64,000 bases of DNA. It comes from Dermatophagoides farinae. Taxonomy: Eukaryota > Arthropoda > Arachnida > Sarcoptiformes > Pyroglyphidae. The translations under genes and the position numbers were made by a program. A model generated the notes under the pieces. The model saw nothing but the letters and a program-made list of their open reading frames with translations. It had not been told where the DNA came from and searched no databases. The DNA lies in the NCBI RefSeq assembly GCF_024713945.1, contig NC_134680.1, positions 3,434,001 through 3,498,000 on the forward strand, given 5' to 3'. Positions 1 through 12,764 of this stretch are shown in pieces (within the stretch, counting starts at the first letter, position 1; each line of letters opens with the position of its first letter).

Positions 1-1750
1 CTCTCTCTCTCTCACTTATTTCTGGGTATGTATGCCCGTGTCATGTTGAACCAAAATATCTACTAAAAATATTGAAACACGAAATTTTTTTTTTTTTTTG
101 AACTAAATCGAATAGCAGCCGACGCCAACAACAACCGCAACAGCAACAACCACGATCAAAATCTAGGTCAAATTTTCATCGACAAAACATCGAAAAACGG
201 GCAGACTGAATAAATGTAATGTGTGTATAACAACAAGAAGACGACAAAACGAAAACCAGCTTGTCCAGAAGAAGAAGAGAGAGAGAGAGATAGAGAGAGA
301 GAGAGAAACCAAGAAAAACGAAACCAGATCATCAGAACAGTGCCCGAATAGAATATTTATTTTTTTTTTGTTCAAGAAAAAAATGACGTTCCAAAACCAG
401 AAATCAAAACAATCGAAAAAAGAGAAACCAGCTTGTATTGTTGAATGATGATGATGATGGTATCAAAATCCTGAAACAAACGACCTGAGAAAGTTTGATC
501 AACCGAAAGAACAACGAACCTAAACACTCTCTCTTTTCTGGTTTTTCAAAACAAATAATAATATAATGATGATGGAAAATTTGATGGAAATTTCTCTTTC
601 ATCAAAAAATTATCATCATCCATTCTAAAATTGTACACACTTGTTCTCATGTCGATTTATTTTCGGTTTCAATTTTGAAAATATCTCTACTACCACCACC
701 AACACCACCACCTACAACAACAGCAACAACCGAAATTGAAGACGAAAGTTGTTTTTTCTTTTTTTTGTTGCTTTTGGTTGGTCGTCGCTTGCATTTCATT
801 TTCTATTTTCAAAATTCATTTTCATTTTCATTTTCGATCCATTCATTCATTTATTCATTTAGGTATGTATTGATATTTCAGAATTTTTTTTTTGACGATT
901 CTCAATTTTCATTTCATTTCATTTGTTTCATCTTTATCTTCTCTTTCTGTGTGTGTATGTATGCATGTATGTATGTAAAAAATCATTGTGTTATTCAGCC
1001 TAAATAATTCATCATTCAAAACAAAACAAAACAAAAAAAAATAGTGTAAGTTTTCCAATCCAAATCCATCCATCTATCCATGGAAATGTGATTCATATGA
1101 TTTGATTTTTCCTGTGTGTGTGTGTGTGTGTTAGATAAAGTATACAATTTAGAATAATAATATATAAAATGAGCAAGCAAAAACAAAATCTAATATTTCA
1201 AGCAGTTGTTGTTTAGTAATAATTAACATTCGAATATTATTTTGATAATCGTCGTAGAAGCATAATCATCAGGATAGAATTTGTTTATTTATTTATTTTT
1301 TATTTGTCAATTCATTTTTTCTTCATTTGAATAAAAAAAATCGATATCACACACATGTTCGATTAGATTAATTTTCACGATCAATATATTCCATATTATC
1401 ATAGTCGTTTCCGAAATAGAAAGAGAGAGAGAGAGAGAAAATGAATTTTGTATGAAAAAAACATTAAGTTTCATCTTTTATCATCATCATCATCATCATC
1501 GTTTTTTTTCTTGTTTTTTTTCCACTTTCGCTTTTACTTGATAGCAATCACCATCAATCAATAATCAATAATGAATGATTTGACCATGCTTTATTTTTTT
1601 TTCTTCATCATTTCCACTGTGATTAATTGATATATAGATATATAGAAATTATTATTATTAAAAAGATTTGATGATTTGAATTTCCACAACAAAAAACAAC
1701 AAAAAAAAAATAAATTTGAATCACACAAACAATACGACATACGAAAAATA
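1..1750. other. Low-complexity 5' flank, no gene seen
   Basis: I find no supportable gene here. The stretch holds a (GA)n tract near 277-306, a (GT)n tract near 1113-1131, short (TCA)n runs and many poly-A/T runs. Small open frames in it are made of simple sequence and lack mite-like codon use. It is probably upstream and 5' UTR sequence of the KCTD9 gene. Confidence 0.6.
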
Positions 1751-3722
1751 ATGGCATTCAACAATGGAACACAACATAAACGTGTTACTATTTATATAGA
1801 TACAAGACCACACAATAATATTGATCAATTACAAAAATGTCATTCACATCCATATGGCAAGGTATATTATTATATTATGATGTTGTGTATGTTTAAGAAA
1901 AAACAAAAAAAAAATTAATAATCTCTTTTTTTTATTCATTAAATAGGTTTTTGCCATGCCCAACGATATCGATACATTAATAGCGGATATTAATAAAAAA
2001 TTTCGAAAAAATTTAAAAAATGACACAATAAAGTTTGTCGAATCATCAAATGATAAACAACAACAACAACAACAACAACAATTACGTTTATTTACTTGTA
2101 CAAATGGTGAAATTGATGATATAAATCTAATACGTGATGATGAAATATTATTTGCTTGTTTTGTTAATAATGATACCGGTGATATTATGACTGCCAAATG
2201 TTTATGTATGATTCATGATGAAAATAATAGTAACGGCGACAACAACAACAACAACAACAACAAAATAATTGATAATAAACAACAACAAAAACAATCTGAT
2301 AATTATTATAAACAATTACAATTGCAATCATCATTCCGTAATAGTAGTTGTAGCAGTTGTGGTAATGGAACAAATAATTCATGTACAAAAATGATTATGA
2401 AAACAAAATTAAATGATGAATGGATTAAATTAAATATTGGTGGTCGAATATTTACAACAACACGTTCAACAATCATTGCAAAAGAACCAGAATCAATGTT
2501 GGCAAAAATGTTCGATACATTATCATCATCAACATTTGATTTAATCAGCAACAATAATAACCAACGAAATGAAATTAATGTAAACGATTGTTTGAATGAA
2601 AAACAATCGATGGATAATAATAATGATGATAAAAACTGTGATCATAATCTAATGCCAAAAATTGATGAAAATAATGGTGATGATGATTTACCGTGTAACA
2701 ACAGCAATTCCACAACAACAATGACAATGACAAGATTATTAATCGATAATAATAATACCTGTATTGTACCATCATTAATCGATGAACAAGGTGCCTATAT
2801 GATTGATCGTAGTCCTGAATATTTTGAACCATTATTAGGCTATCTACGACATGGTAATCTAATCATTGATAAACATTTAAATCCAATGGGTGTATTGGAA
2901 GAGGCAAAATTCTATGGTTTCTATTCACTAATACCGGAATTAGAGGCAACCGTATTACAGGAATCATTATTACAAAATACAATTGAACGTTCCATTGGTT
3001 TGGCACCATTAACACGTAAAGATGTTGTTAAAGCAATCATACAAACATCAACGGCAACACGTCTTCGATTTCAAGGTGTCAATTTATCTGGTGCCGATCT
3101 TTCACGGCTAGATTTAAGTAATATAAATTTTAAATATGCAATATTACGTGGTGCTAATCTACAGGGTGCTACATTAAGTAATTGTTGTTTGGAACGTGCC
3201 GATATGTCTAAATGTAATTTGGAAGGTGCATCATTAATCAATTGTCATATGGTATGCTGTAATCTTGAAGGTTCAATATTACGTGGTTCAAATATGGATT
3301 CACCAACATTAACTGAATTGACTAATTTGGAAGGTGCAAATCTTAATGTAAGTCAATGAATGAATGATTCATTTGATGATAATTTGTTAATTGTTTTTTC
3401 CTTTTCATTTGTATTCAGAATGTTAATCTTGAAGGATCAAAAATGCATCGTGTAAATCTAAGGATTGCATCATTGAAAAATGCTAATGCACAGAATTGTA
3501 ATCTTGATCATTCATGTTTAGCCGGTGCTAATCTTGGTAAATTATTTTCGACAATGAAGAAATAATTCATAATAATTCTATTCAATTTTTTTTCCTTTTA
3601 CAGAAAACTGTGATCTATCCGGATCCGATTTGAATGAAGTAAATCTACGTGGAGCAAATTTAAAAGGAACTAGATTCGATCTAATACATACACCATTACA
3701 TATGTTTTATTTGACTAGTTGA
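1751..3722 (+). CDS. KCTD9: BTB/pentapeptide-repeat protein KCTD9
   Basis: Four exons: 1751-1861, 1947-3347, 3419-3536 and 3604-3722, all with GT-AG borders and matching phases. The product matches KCTD9, a substrate adaptor of Cullin-3 ubiquitin ligases. In order it has an N-terminal KHA-like domain (RVTIYID, then [15 protein letters not shown]), a T1/BTB domain ([16 protein letters not shown], then [20 protein letters not shown]), and a C-terminal right-handed helix of pentapeptide repeats of the A(D/N)Lxx type ([30 protein letters not shown]). Two Gln/Asn-rich inserts lengthen it: one between KHA and BTB (about 2050-2330) and one inside the BTB domain (about 2525-2770). The start is chosen because exon 1 supplies the KHA N-terminus and joins in phase 0. 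An AATAAA lies at 4156-4161. Confidence 0.93.
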
Positions 3723-5102
3723 AAAAAGTGTGTGTAAAGGATGGAAAAACATATGGAAATTTTCGCCATCAATTTTTATAAGCGTTTTTTTTTGGATCCA
3801 TTGTTCATCGTCATCATCACTATCCACAACTAATACATTGCCATTTAAGAATTCAAACATTGATGATACTCATTCAAACATAAAAACACATGCACACACA
3901 CACACACTAATTTATTATCAATTAATTCAGGCTAATAAAACCAAATTTCATGTCAAAACAAAATATGAAAAAAAAAGAAAATTTCCCAATTATCAAATCT
4001 CTTACCCCGATACACACAAATACAAAACTAGGCCGGTATCAAAAAAAATTGTAAACCAACGATAACAACAACAACAGCAAAAAAAATTCTATTACAATAT
4101 TACACAACAGACATCACATACACACAAAATTTCTTTTTATAATTACTACTAATGTAATAAAATGAAAACGAGAATAAAAGCAAAAATAATCAAATTTTAA
4201 GTTATATAAAAATCATTATCACAGTTTGATTTTTTTTTCTTTGACCAGTTTATTCTGGAATCAAATCGAATAAACTGAAAAAAAATCCTCATTCCTTATT
4301 CCCCCCCAAAAAAAACACATCATCATGAATCGGAATCATCCAGTTGATGAAGGTTGATGGTGGTGGTTAAACTCTCTCTTTTTTTACAAAAAAAAAAAAA
4401 AAAATGGTGTTGAAGGTGAAGGTGATTATGTGGCCTTGTTGGTTGGTTGATTGGTCAAGACGTTTGATCAATGATGATGATTGTCGTTGTTGTTGATTGT
4501 CAGAAAGTTATACCTGTTACACCTGTTATGTATACTATTATTATGTGGCTATGTGGCTAGGGTTTTTTTTCGGGATAATAAATTATCATTCGAATCAATT
4601 GCTCATCATCTTGAGATTGGAGATTGGTGAACTAGAAAGAAAGAACGAGAGAGCGAGAAAGGGGGAGAGAGAAAAAAATTCCTTGAGAAAAATTTTCGTT
4701 TTGCTTGGTGCTTTCGAAGGTCGAAAACGGGTTTTTTTAATTTTTTTTGAGTAGAATTTTTTTTCCAAAAAAATGTGGTTCGTCGTCAAATGTGGTTGAT
4801 AGGCTCAATCTAGCAAATATGTATGGGGAGGTAGGCAGAAAAATAGGTAGATTAGATAGATATAAATCGTATTCAATAACCAAATAGATTGTTGAAAAGA
4901 TAAGATTGACCGTAAAAAAAAGTTTTTTTTAGTTACTTTACTTTAATTTTTTTTTTTTTTTTTTTGGAAAAATGAAATTGAAAAATGTTCAACAAACAAG
5001 TAAAGTGAAATGAAATTAAAGAACTTCATCATTCTTGATCATCATCATCATCATCATCATTATTATTGAAAAGGTTTTTTTTTGGTCAGATTATATATTG
5101 TG

Positions 5103-5127
5103 GTTAGTTAGTTAGTTAGTTAGTTAG
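5103..5127. repeat. (TTAG)n microsatellite
   Basis: About six TTAG units in a row. The unit is four bases, so it is not the five-base TTAGG telomere repeat of arthropods. Confidence 0.85.
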
Positions 5128-5319
5128 CTGGTTGTTTCTGGTGGCGCTACATCCAGGATGATTATGATGATGATGATGATGGTCATCATCATGTGAACAT
5201 GTAGAGAAAATAGGAGACAAGACAAAAAAAGACAAAATCAACCCTGCTGTGTGTGTTTTTATCACATCATCACCGTATATATAAAGATTGTGCTGTGTTG
5301 TTTAATCGTTTATTATTAT

Positions 5320-5371
5320 TTGTTTGTCTGTTTGTTTGTTTGTTTGTTTGTTCATTCATTCATTCATTCAT
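5320..5371. repeat. (TTTG)n followed by (TTCA)n microsatellites
   Basis: Two adjoining tetranucleotide tracts, a TTTG run with one interruption followed by a TTCA run. They lie about 90 bp upstream of the P450 start codon. Confidence 0.85.
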
Positions 5372-5461
5372 CATAATCATTGATTTGAATTAAAGAATCA
5401 TTTATTTTTATTTTTTTTTTTTTTTTGAGAAATTTTTCGAGCAAAAAGCAAAACAAACAAA

Positions 5462-8400
5462 ATGTTACCATTTATTCCGTTGGAAATGTTTTCATCATCA
5501 ATAACAACAACAAAATTGATGGCCATAATTATCATTATAACCATATTAATAACGGTATTTATGGCAATAATCATTTCATCATGGATTCGTAATCATTTGA
5601 AATGTCTATGTCAACGAGGAATATCCGGAAACAATGATTCAATATTTGTTCAATCGAAATCATCCTTAACAAATGAAAATCAACATAAACAACAATTACG
5701 ACAACGGCAATGGAAATCATCAAAGAATAATAATAATAATAATAATGATATAAAAGATTCGTCGTTGAAGATGGAATTATCGATGAAAAAAATTATTGAA
5801 AAATTTTTCCAAAAACTATACCGGAAATTTTTCCGACCAAATAAACTAGAACAATCGATTGGATTATTGAAAGTTGATAGACTATCATCATTGGAAAATG
5901 TTTATCATCTGCCATGTAAGTTTTATATGTGTGTTTTGTTAAATTGTTAACTTTGTCACAAAAACATTTTTCAAAATTTTCAAACAAAATTCCGATCATT
6001 TTCAACACAACAGGTTTCGAACTTTAACATCATCATTATCACATGATGAAGGTCAATATCATATGGACCGATAATCAATGACGATAGTGATTGAGATTGA
6101 GATTTAAATATTTATATAATTTATCACCTAGATTTTGTTTATCATTATTGTTTTTAGATTTGGAAGAAAAAGTTGCAAAAAAAAAAAATTTAAAATTTTT
6201 AAAAGCCAAAGACGACCATCACACATTTACATATACAAACTTTCACTTGTTTGTTTATATGTTAATAAAAAAAATACAAACACACGACAAACATTTTATC
6301 TAGATAAATTCGAATGTAAAATGATGAAAAACAAAACGATAAAACATTCGATCCAGGCCAAGGTCATATGTGTGTGATGATCGCTTTGCATTTTTTTCCA
6401 CTTGTTGATTCTATATGATGATAACAAAGATGATGATGGAACACCCGTCGATTGATCGAAATTTCTAAGGCCTTTAAGGCATTAAATATACACAAAACTA
6501 ATTTTCAAACTAATAATGACATGGTATTGGTTGTTGATGACATTTCTCAGGCTAGAAAAAATTATTTCATTTGTTTACAATTTATTATCATTTTGTCCTT
6601 GGCCTTGGCTTTGAAAATGATTATGATGATGGGTGAATTTTTTTTTTTTTTTGTAATTCACTTGTCATCCAATGAATTACGACTTTGATTTTTTTCGATA
6701 ATTTAAATAATTTCTTTTCTTTCTTCCTTACACACGCATGTATATTCGTAGATGCACCTGGTCCATTTACATTACCAATTATTGGTAATCTTTTTCAATT
6801 GGCAAAATATTCAAATAATCCATGGGTTGGTTTCGATAATTTCCGCCAACAATTTGGTCCGATTTGTCGGCTACAATTGGGTCGATTTCCCACCGTACTG
6901 ATATCATCAGTCGAAACAATGCGTGAAGTTTTAATCACAAAAGGTGAACATTTCGCTAATCGTCCACATTTTAATCGTCATGCGCTATATTTTGATATGG
7001 ATCGACAAAATGCATTAGCACTTTGTGATTGGACCGATGTACATAAACAACGACGATCGATTGCACATGCAGCGGTTATACCAAGATTTGGTACACAAAC
7101 ATTTCAACGTTTATCCGGTTGTATACGTATAGCTAATCAACGATTATTACAACAAATACGACGTAATGACGATTCATTCATCACCTGGGAATGGAATGAA
7201 AATTCTACAAAAACAATCAATTATTCAGTTATCATGTCAAATATTTTTTCATTTCTTACTTGATAAAGATATTGTCGATTCAGAGCGTGAGGGTATGAAT
7301 TGTGGATCTAAAATCGATGATTCATTGAAATCGTTTGTAGAAATAGCCGAAAAATTTGATTATATATTTTCCGATATAAATGAAATGTATATAAGCGATT
7401 TTCTACCATTTTTACAATATTTTACGCCCATACGACGATATTTTCATTCATTATATCAATGTTCAACATGGATATTTTGTCAGGTCGAACAAATTGTTAT
7501 GGAACGTTTTGAACAGCTTTGCTTGAAACGTAAACAACAGAAAATTATTGATAATGGGAATGGTAAAATTTCCGGTGTTCCCTCTGAAATTGACAAATCA
7601 TCGTCATCAACTTCGGAAATTAATTGTGATGAACGTTTTGTTGATCGTATATTATTACAGAAACAATATAAATCATCGGCAAAATTTTTGGATTTTATTC
7701 TTGAACATTATCTGGAAAATGAACGTACAATGCAATGGAATGAAATGATGTATGAAATCGGTGATTTAGTTGGTGGGAATTCGGCCGTTGGAAATCTACT
7801 GTTTCGTTTATTAGGTCATTTGGCCATTAATCCGGAAGCACAACAACAACTATATGATCAAGTGAAATCGATTGCAATCGAAAAAGAGGAATCGATTGTT
7901 AATTTGAATGAAGAAGCAAAAGCTAGACGACAGAAAAACGTACAACCAATGATAATGATTGAAGATCAACATCGATTACCTTTGGTTACGGCAGCCATTA
8001 TGGAAACATTACGTCTAACATTATCACCGATCGTACCGCATTTAAGCCGTTGGGATACATCTATTCAAGGTTTGATCCACGATTGATTGATTAATGGATC
8101 ATTAATAATTGAATTTATTTTTTTCAGGTTATTTCATACCTAAAGGAACGATGATCTTATTCAATATTTATCACCTGAATTTATCGGAAAAATTATATCC
8201 AAATCCATTTAAATTTGATCCAAAACGTTTTATTACCAACGATGGATCCGTACTGAAACCAGATCATTTTTTTCCATTTTCACATGGCCGCCGTTCATGT
8301 TTAGGCTATAAAATGGTCAATACAATCATATCGACAACGGTGGCTAACCTATTATTGGAATATCGATTAACATCGCTTTCATTGGAAAATCATAAACAAA

Positions 8401-8489
8401 TCGAACGAATGTTACAGCCGAAAGGAAGTCTTGCACTACCATATAGACCGGGTGATTGTTATAATATTGGCCTCATTACACGTAATTGA
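5462..8489 (+). CDS. CYP307A: Cytochrome P450, CYP307 (spook)-like, with one apparent frameshift
   Basis: Exons 5462-5915, 6752-8069 and 8128-8489. The protein is a microsomal P450. It has a membrane anchor near residues 19-41, a proline hinge (APGPFTLPIIGN), a helix C stretch ALCDWTDVHKQRR, the I-helix GDLVGGNSAVGN, ExxR in METLRL, FDPKRF, and the heme loop FFPFSHGRRSCLG. The ALCDW...QRR stretch and an I-helix with GG-SA in place of AGxDT fit CYP307A (Spook), a Halloween-family enzyme of the early 'black box' step of ecdysteroid synthesis. Within exon 2 the frame shifts by one base at a six-T run (7244-7249); reading five Ts restores SNIFHFLLDKD and gives about 710 aa. The N-terminus before the proline hinge (about 150 aa) is longer than usual and Asn-rich. 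The 836 bp intron 1 is long for this window. A sequencing error is the simplest cause; a decayed copy is possible. Confidence 0.8.
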
Positions 8490-8933
8490 TTGATTGGATA
8501 AGCAGCAACCATTTTTTTCTCATTCATCCATCCATCAAATAAGCAAGAAAATTTTATAAATCCGAATTGAGTTACGAATGGAGAACTCAGAGATTTTTTT
8601 TCGATTTTTAAATTCATTTCATTCATTGGCACTTGTTTACCGAAACAATTTTTGGATCATTTCTTATTTCAATTTTTTTTTCATTTGTAGATTTTATTTG
8701 ATTATCACTATGATTATTATAAAGTTTTTTTTTCATTTTCATTTGATTTCCATTACCAATATATAATACATATAATAATGTTCGATTTTTCGAATTTTTT
8801 TTTGAATTATCATTGATTCATTTTTTTTACATAAAAACAAAAAAAAAATGTTGCACATATTTTATTATTCATTCATTTCATACATATTTGGAAATTTTAT
8901 AGATAAATCTTTGGTGAAAGAATAAATAAATAA
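8490..8933. other. Intergenic, AT-rich
   Basis: No gene seen; poly-T and poly-A tracts only. It contains the P450 3' UTR and the promoter of the next gene. Confidence 0.5.
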
Positions 8934-9620
8934 ATGGATTCAAGTATAAACGGTTATCTTGTTGAATCCACATCGGATGGTCGAATTGTTGGATTTTTTT
9001 ATGGAACTTATCATCAGATTAAAACACCACCACCATCTATTGATTTGTCGAAACGATTGAAAAAAATTCGTATGTTACCATTTAATCCGTGCATTGAACA
9101 TGATGAATTAGCTGAATTTCGTTTATTAAATCATAAGAATCGTGTTATTATACAAAATTATTGTATGAATCAACAATCGAATGATGATATATCAATGATT
9201 TGGTTTGGTTATGATGATGACCACCAGAATCGATTCATTACATTCAATACGAATGGTGTATTAGTTCTTTGTGGTCACGTTTCAATCGTATCGACGACTA
9301 TGACGACCACAAATGAATCATCATCACCTGTAGAACATTATGAAGGTGCTTGTACCATAAATTTATTTGGTGGTTCATCATTTATAGAATTCAATAATAA
9401 TGTTATTCAAATTCATTTATTATCATCATCATTTGGTGATCATTCGAATCGATTCGCAACCAATACGAAGATACCATATCGATTTCTTCAGCGTTTGATT
9501 AGTCATAGACAGCGGGATATGTTGAAAATTGATAACAAGAACAAAAATGATAATCGTGATGATTATCATACGATTGAATCATTAATGTCATTGGAAACAT
9601 TCGATCATTTATTTTATTGA
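8934..9620 (+). CDS. Uncharacterised 228-residue protein, single exon
   Basis: I do not recognise this protein. It is an uninterrupted 228-codon frame with codon use like its neighbours, no signal peptide and no membrane segment. Visible features are an N-terminal stretch with SDGRIVGFFYGTYHQ, a central part rich in beta-type residues (FITFNTNGVLVLCGHV, then TINLFGGSSFIEFNNNVI), and a basic, Asn/Asp-rich C-terminal tail. The segment after the start looks globular rather than simple sequence, which supports a real gene. An AATAAA lies 61 bp after the stop (9681-9686). It runs tail to tail with the ninjurin gene on the other strand, 100 bp between stops. No function is proposed. Confidence 0.65.
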   Translation: MDSSINGYLVESTSDGRIVGFFYGTYHQIKTPPPSIDLSKRLKKIRMLPFNPCIEHDELAEFRLLNHKNRVIIQNYCMNQQSNDDISMIWFGYDDDHQNRFITFNTNGVLVLCGHVSIVSTTMTTTNESSSPVEHYEGACTINLFGGSSFIEFNNNVIQIHLLSSSFGDHSNRFATNTKIPYRFLQRLISHRQRDMLKIDNKNKNDNRDDYHTIESLMSLETFDHLFY

Positions 9621-9680
9621 TAGATAATTATTACTACTACTAATACTATAACAACTTATTAATATTTTGATTTAAAATCC

Positions 9681-9686
9681 AATAAA
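9681..9686 (+). promoter_or_regulatory. Polyadenylation signal AATAAA
   Basis: Canonical AATAAA 61 bp downstream of the orphan gene stop codon at 9620. It is the only clear signal before the convergent ninjurin gene begins. Confidence 0.55.
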
Positions 9687-9720
9687 ATTGGAAAACAATT
9701 TTTTTTCTGATAATGTTCAA

Positions 9721-10846
9721 TCAACGTGCTGAAATAAATACGGATAAAAATATATTGACAACCGTAACAATGAATACGGCTAATAATATCCAATTCGAAT
9801 ATGAATCTGCAACTCTTTGATAACGATGATGAATGTAAACATTATGACGACTATTTAGTATCAACAATATTCCAATGATTATTTGTAAAAATATTGATAT
9901 ACAAATACAGGCAAGATTTGTTGTAAAATAAAAATCTAATGATCCTGTATTAGTATTGGTATGAAATATTGTAGCCCATGTATTAGTATCGCCTCTGTTT
10001 CCGGATGATGGAATCGATGATACGGATGATGATGCGATAGGAACATCACGTTCATAATGATAAAGAAGATATTTTAATTGTGAACAATTAGCCGATAATA
10101 ATGCAATCACTAACATTCCTTGGGCAACATTTTTTTTAGTAGTATAAAGACTAACATCGATTCGATCATTATCCGTTTTTCCATGTTGTTGTTGTTGTTG
10201 TTGTTGTTTTTGTTGATCATCATTTATAATATTTTTACCCTTATACTTTTGTTGATAATGATAATCATCCATTTGTATCCAATTTGCTCCAGAATCTTTT
10301 GGTATCATTCGTGTACGTGGTGAACAATCATCATCATCGAAATCTAGATAACCATTTAAGTCATCGGTTGATAATTGTTGAGGATTTCGATTCAAATGCT
10401 GATGCTGTTGTTGTTGTTGTTGTTGTTGTGATGAACCATTCATTGAATTCTGGATTCCGGATTGTGGTGATGCTGTTATAATAATCGATGGTGATGAAAT
10501 AATTTGTTTTTGATCGTCAATATCCATTTCCTTAGAATCAATGATTCAATTATTTTAGAGATAAAAAGATTTTCTTTCGAATAAAACTTACATTATTATT
10601 AGTCATTGGAATTTGTTTTCTTGGAATTCGTGGTGATAGGCCATTATTTTTCAGCTGTTGTTGTTGTTGTTGTTGTTGAACATCACTTTGATACGATTTA
10701 ATACTACTATTGGATGTTGGTGAATTTTTTTGTAATTTACTCATCATCCCAATTATTGGTGATGATGAATTCGGTTGATCATCATCATCATCATCATCAT
10801 TATTATTATTGTGAATCGATGATGACGGTGGTGATGATGTACTCAT
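9721..10846 (-). CDS. Ninjurin family protein (copy 1)
   Basis: Two exons on the minus strand: 10592-10846 and 9721-10530, joined in phase 0 across a 61 bp intron, 354 aa. The C-terminal third is a ninjurin domain: YTTKKNVAQGMLVIALLSAN (amphipathic N-terminal helices, consensus Y-ATKK-VA-GM-D-ALL-AN), SQLKYLL, then two membrane segments (IFLQIIIGILLILNSRHN and ILLAVFIVTVVNIFLSVFIS). Ninjurins are small plasma-membrane proteins that act in cell adhesion and, in vertebrates, oligomerise to rupture membranes in dying cells. The first 200 residues are disordered, with Gln, Asp and Ser runs encoded by CAA/CAG tracts, and are much longer than in typical ninjurins (total about 150-250 aa). Head to head with a second ninjurin. 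Confidence 0.85.
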
Positions 10847-12764
10847 TATAATTAGTGATGATGATTGATTTAATAAAATTTAAACAATTTATTTGTGTAG
10901 AACGTTAATGTTGTTTTCAAATATATGGTTTCACACTGAATAGTTTTAAATCAATAGTACGATCATGATTATGGCCAAAAAAACTTTTACTTTTTTTCAT
11001 TGAATACGATGCGCGTAGGTAGATAAACTTGTTGAATCGAATAATGAAACAAAAAAAAACGTTCAACACGTACAAATTTGTAAATTTATTCTTTTGGGTC
11101 AAATCAACAAGTTCTTCGAACCATATAAAGTCATATTGATGATGAAATGAATAGGATATTAGCTAAAAGTGAAAAAATTGAACAAAATTATTATTATGTC
11201 ATCGCATACAAATGCAAACAAACAACATATTTACTGAATACAAGTTTTTGATTTTTACAACCAAATCAAAATCGAATGATTAAATTATTGTAATGATTCC
11301 AAATAGTCAGTTCAGAAAGGCGTCAACCAAAAAAAAAAATATGGTTATCATTTTTGCGATTCGATTAGAAAAAACGATGAAAGTTAAAATGTGAGTTTTT
11401 TGATGTTTTCTTTTCTCACACACCAAATCTATTGATTCTTGATCGATGATACATGATCAATGTAAAGGCAAAACAATTTTTCTTGAAAAAATTTTCTGTA
11501 TTTCAATTGTATATTATATGCTTGCCAGATTTTGTTCCAGTTGATCATTATCCAGATGACAACGATGACGATAATGATGCATATAAATAAATTTGTTGAA
11601 AATGATTAGTGTGGAAACAAAAATAATTCGAAGCTAAAACTGGGATAAATTATTGAATAAAAATTTCAATATTCACATTCAGATTTTTTTTTCTACCTTA
11701 ATATTTTTGGAAAGGCGTTTACCATCAATATTGAGTTTTTTTACTTAACGAATATTCATTCATTAATTCACACACAATGATTGATTTAACTGAAATTCGC
11801 CCAAATATTTCAATGAATGGTGATGATAGGCGTGCGCAATTACTATGAATTTTTTTTCTGGTAGATAGATTTTTGTTTTGTTTTTTTTTTTTTTTTGGTT
11901 CTCGGTTCGGGATTCAAAATTTGATTTTCGGTTTTTTTTGTTTTACAACAACAACGAGCCAATACACAAGTCTAATGTGTATGACGCCTGTCAAATATAA
12001 ACTAATAAAAACCATATAAATAGTTTTTGAACATTTATAATGACTCCAATGGTACGAGCCAACGCCCAAACGTCGTCATCATCATTAAACATTATGGATG
12101 ATTATTCTGGTTGGTAAAAAAACCAATATTAAAAGGACAAGAAAAACTAAAATATACACACCACAATATTGTTGTTGTAGTTCAATTGGGAGATATTATT
12201 TTAGAAACATTTTTATGGACAATTAGCCGTTGTTGTTATTTTATCCGTTCGATTCTTTTCATTCATCATCCGCGTACATAGCTCTCCAGGATTCTATTAT
12301 TTTCTTTTGTTTTAACACCTCATGCATCATCATTGGATTCCATTATTAGATTCAGATATCCCGCTAATTCAATAATGAAAATATAGAAGAAATCTGACGA
12401 TATATATCCTATGACGCATTATTTAATAATATCGATCGTTTTGGGTGTTTGTCTTTTATTATTCATCATTATTATTCTACGAAGATTAATTTGTTGACAA
12501 CAACAAGAAAAAATAATGTTTTGAATGTACAATTTTTTTCATATTTGTACATGGACATGGAAATTGAAAAAACCCAAAAATCTCATCAACTTGATGGAGA
12601 TTTGAAGTCGTTGTTGGATTTCATTCACGAAATTAGAATTGATTCGAATTCGAATCGATCATATTCATCGTACGGCTGATCATAGCTATAAATGGTAAAC
12701 AAAAAAAAAAAAAAAAAAAAGAAAAGAAAAGATATATTAGATTGAGAAAAAAACCACTTTCATA
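10847..12764. other. Intergenic region between divergent ninjurin genes
   Basis: About 1.9 kb without a supportable gene. AT-rich with poly-T tracts. It separates two divergently transcribed paralogues and should hold both promoters, unless unseen 5' exons lie here. The open frame near 12449-12679 looks like chance. Confidence 0.5.

Larger units (their letters stand above)
3723..5461. other. Intergenic, microsatellite-rich
   Basis: No gene seen. The first part is the likely KCTD9 3' UTR, with AATAAA at 4156-4161. Simple repeats include (TTAG)n at 5103-5127, (TTTG)n at about 5320-5351, (TTCA)n at about 5352-5371, and several (TCA)n and poly-T tracts. The last few hundred bases are presumably the P450 promoter, but no clear core element stands out. 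Confidence 0.55.

Noticed and set aside
675-1007. Open frame of 110 codons starting with a Pro/Thr run
   Set aside because: Composed of simple repeats (CCA/ACA, TTTTCA), no domain and no splice or homology support.
5103-5127. Interstitial telomere repeat
   Set aside because: The unit is TTAG, not TTAGG, and the tract is short and next to other tetranucleotide repeats.
5133-5146. Third CTCF-like site (GGTGGCGCT)
   Set aside because: Only about 9 of 14 core positions match, too weak to list.
7228-7285. A 58 bp intron explaining the P450 frame change
   Set aside because: Borders are GT-AG but weak, and the removed sequence aligns with conserved P450 sequence; a one-base homopolymer difference is simpler. 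Kept as an alternative in the findings.
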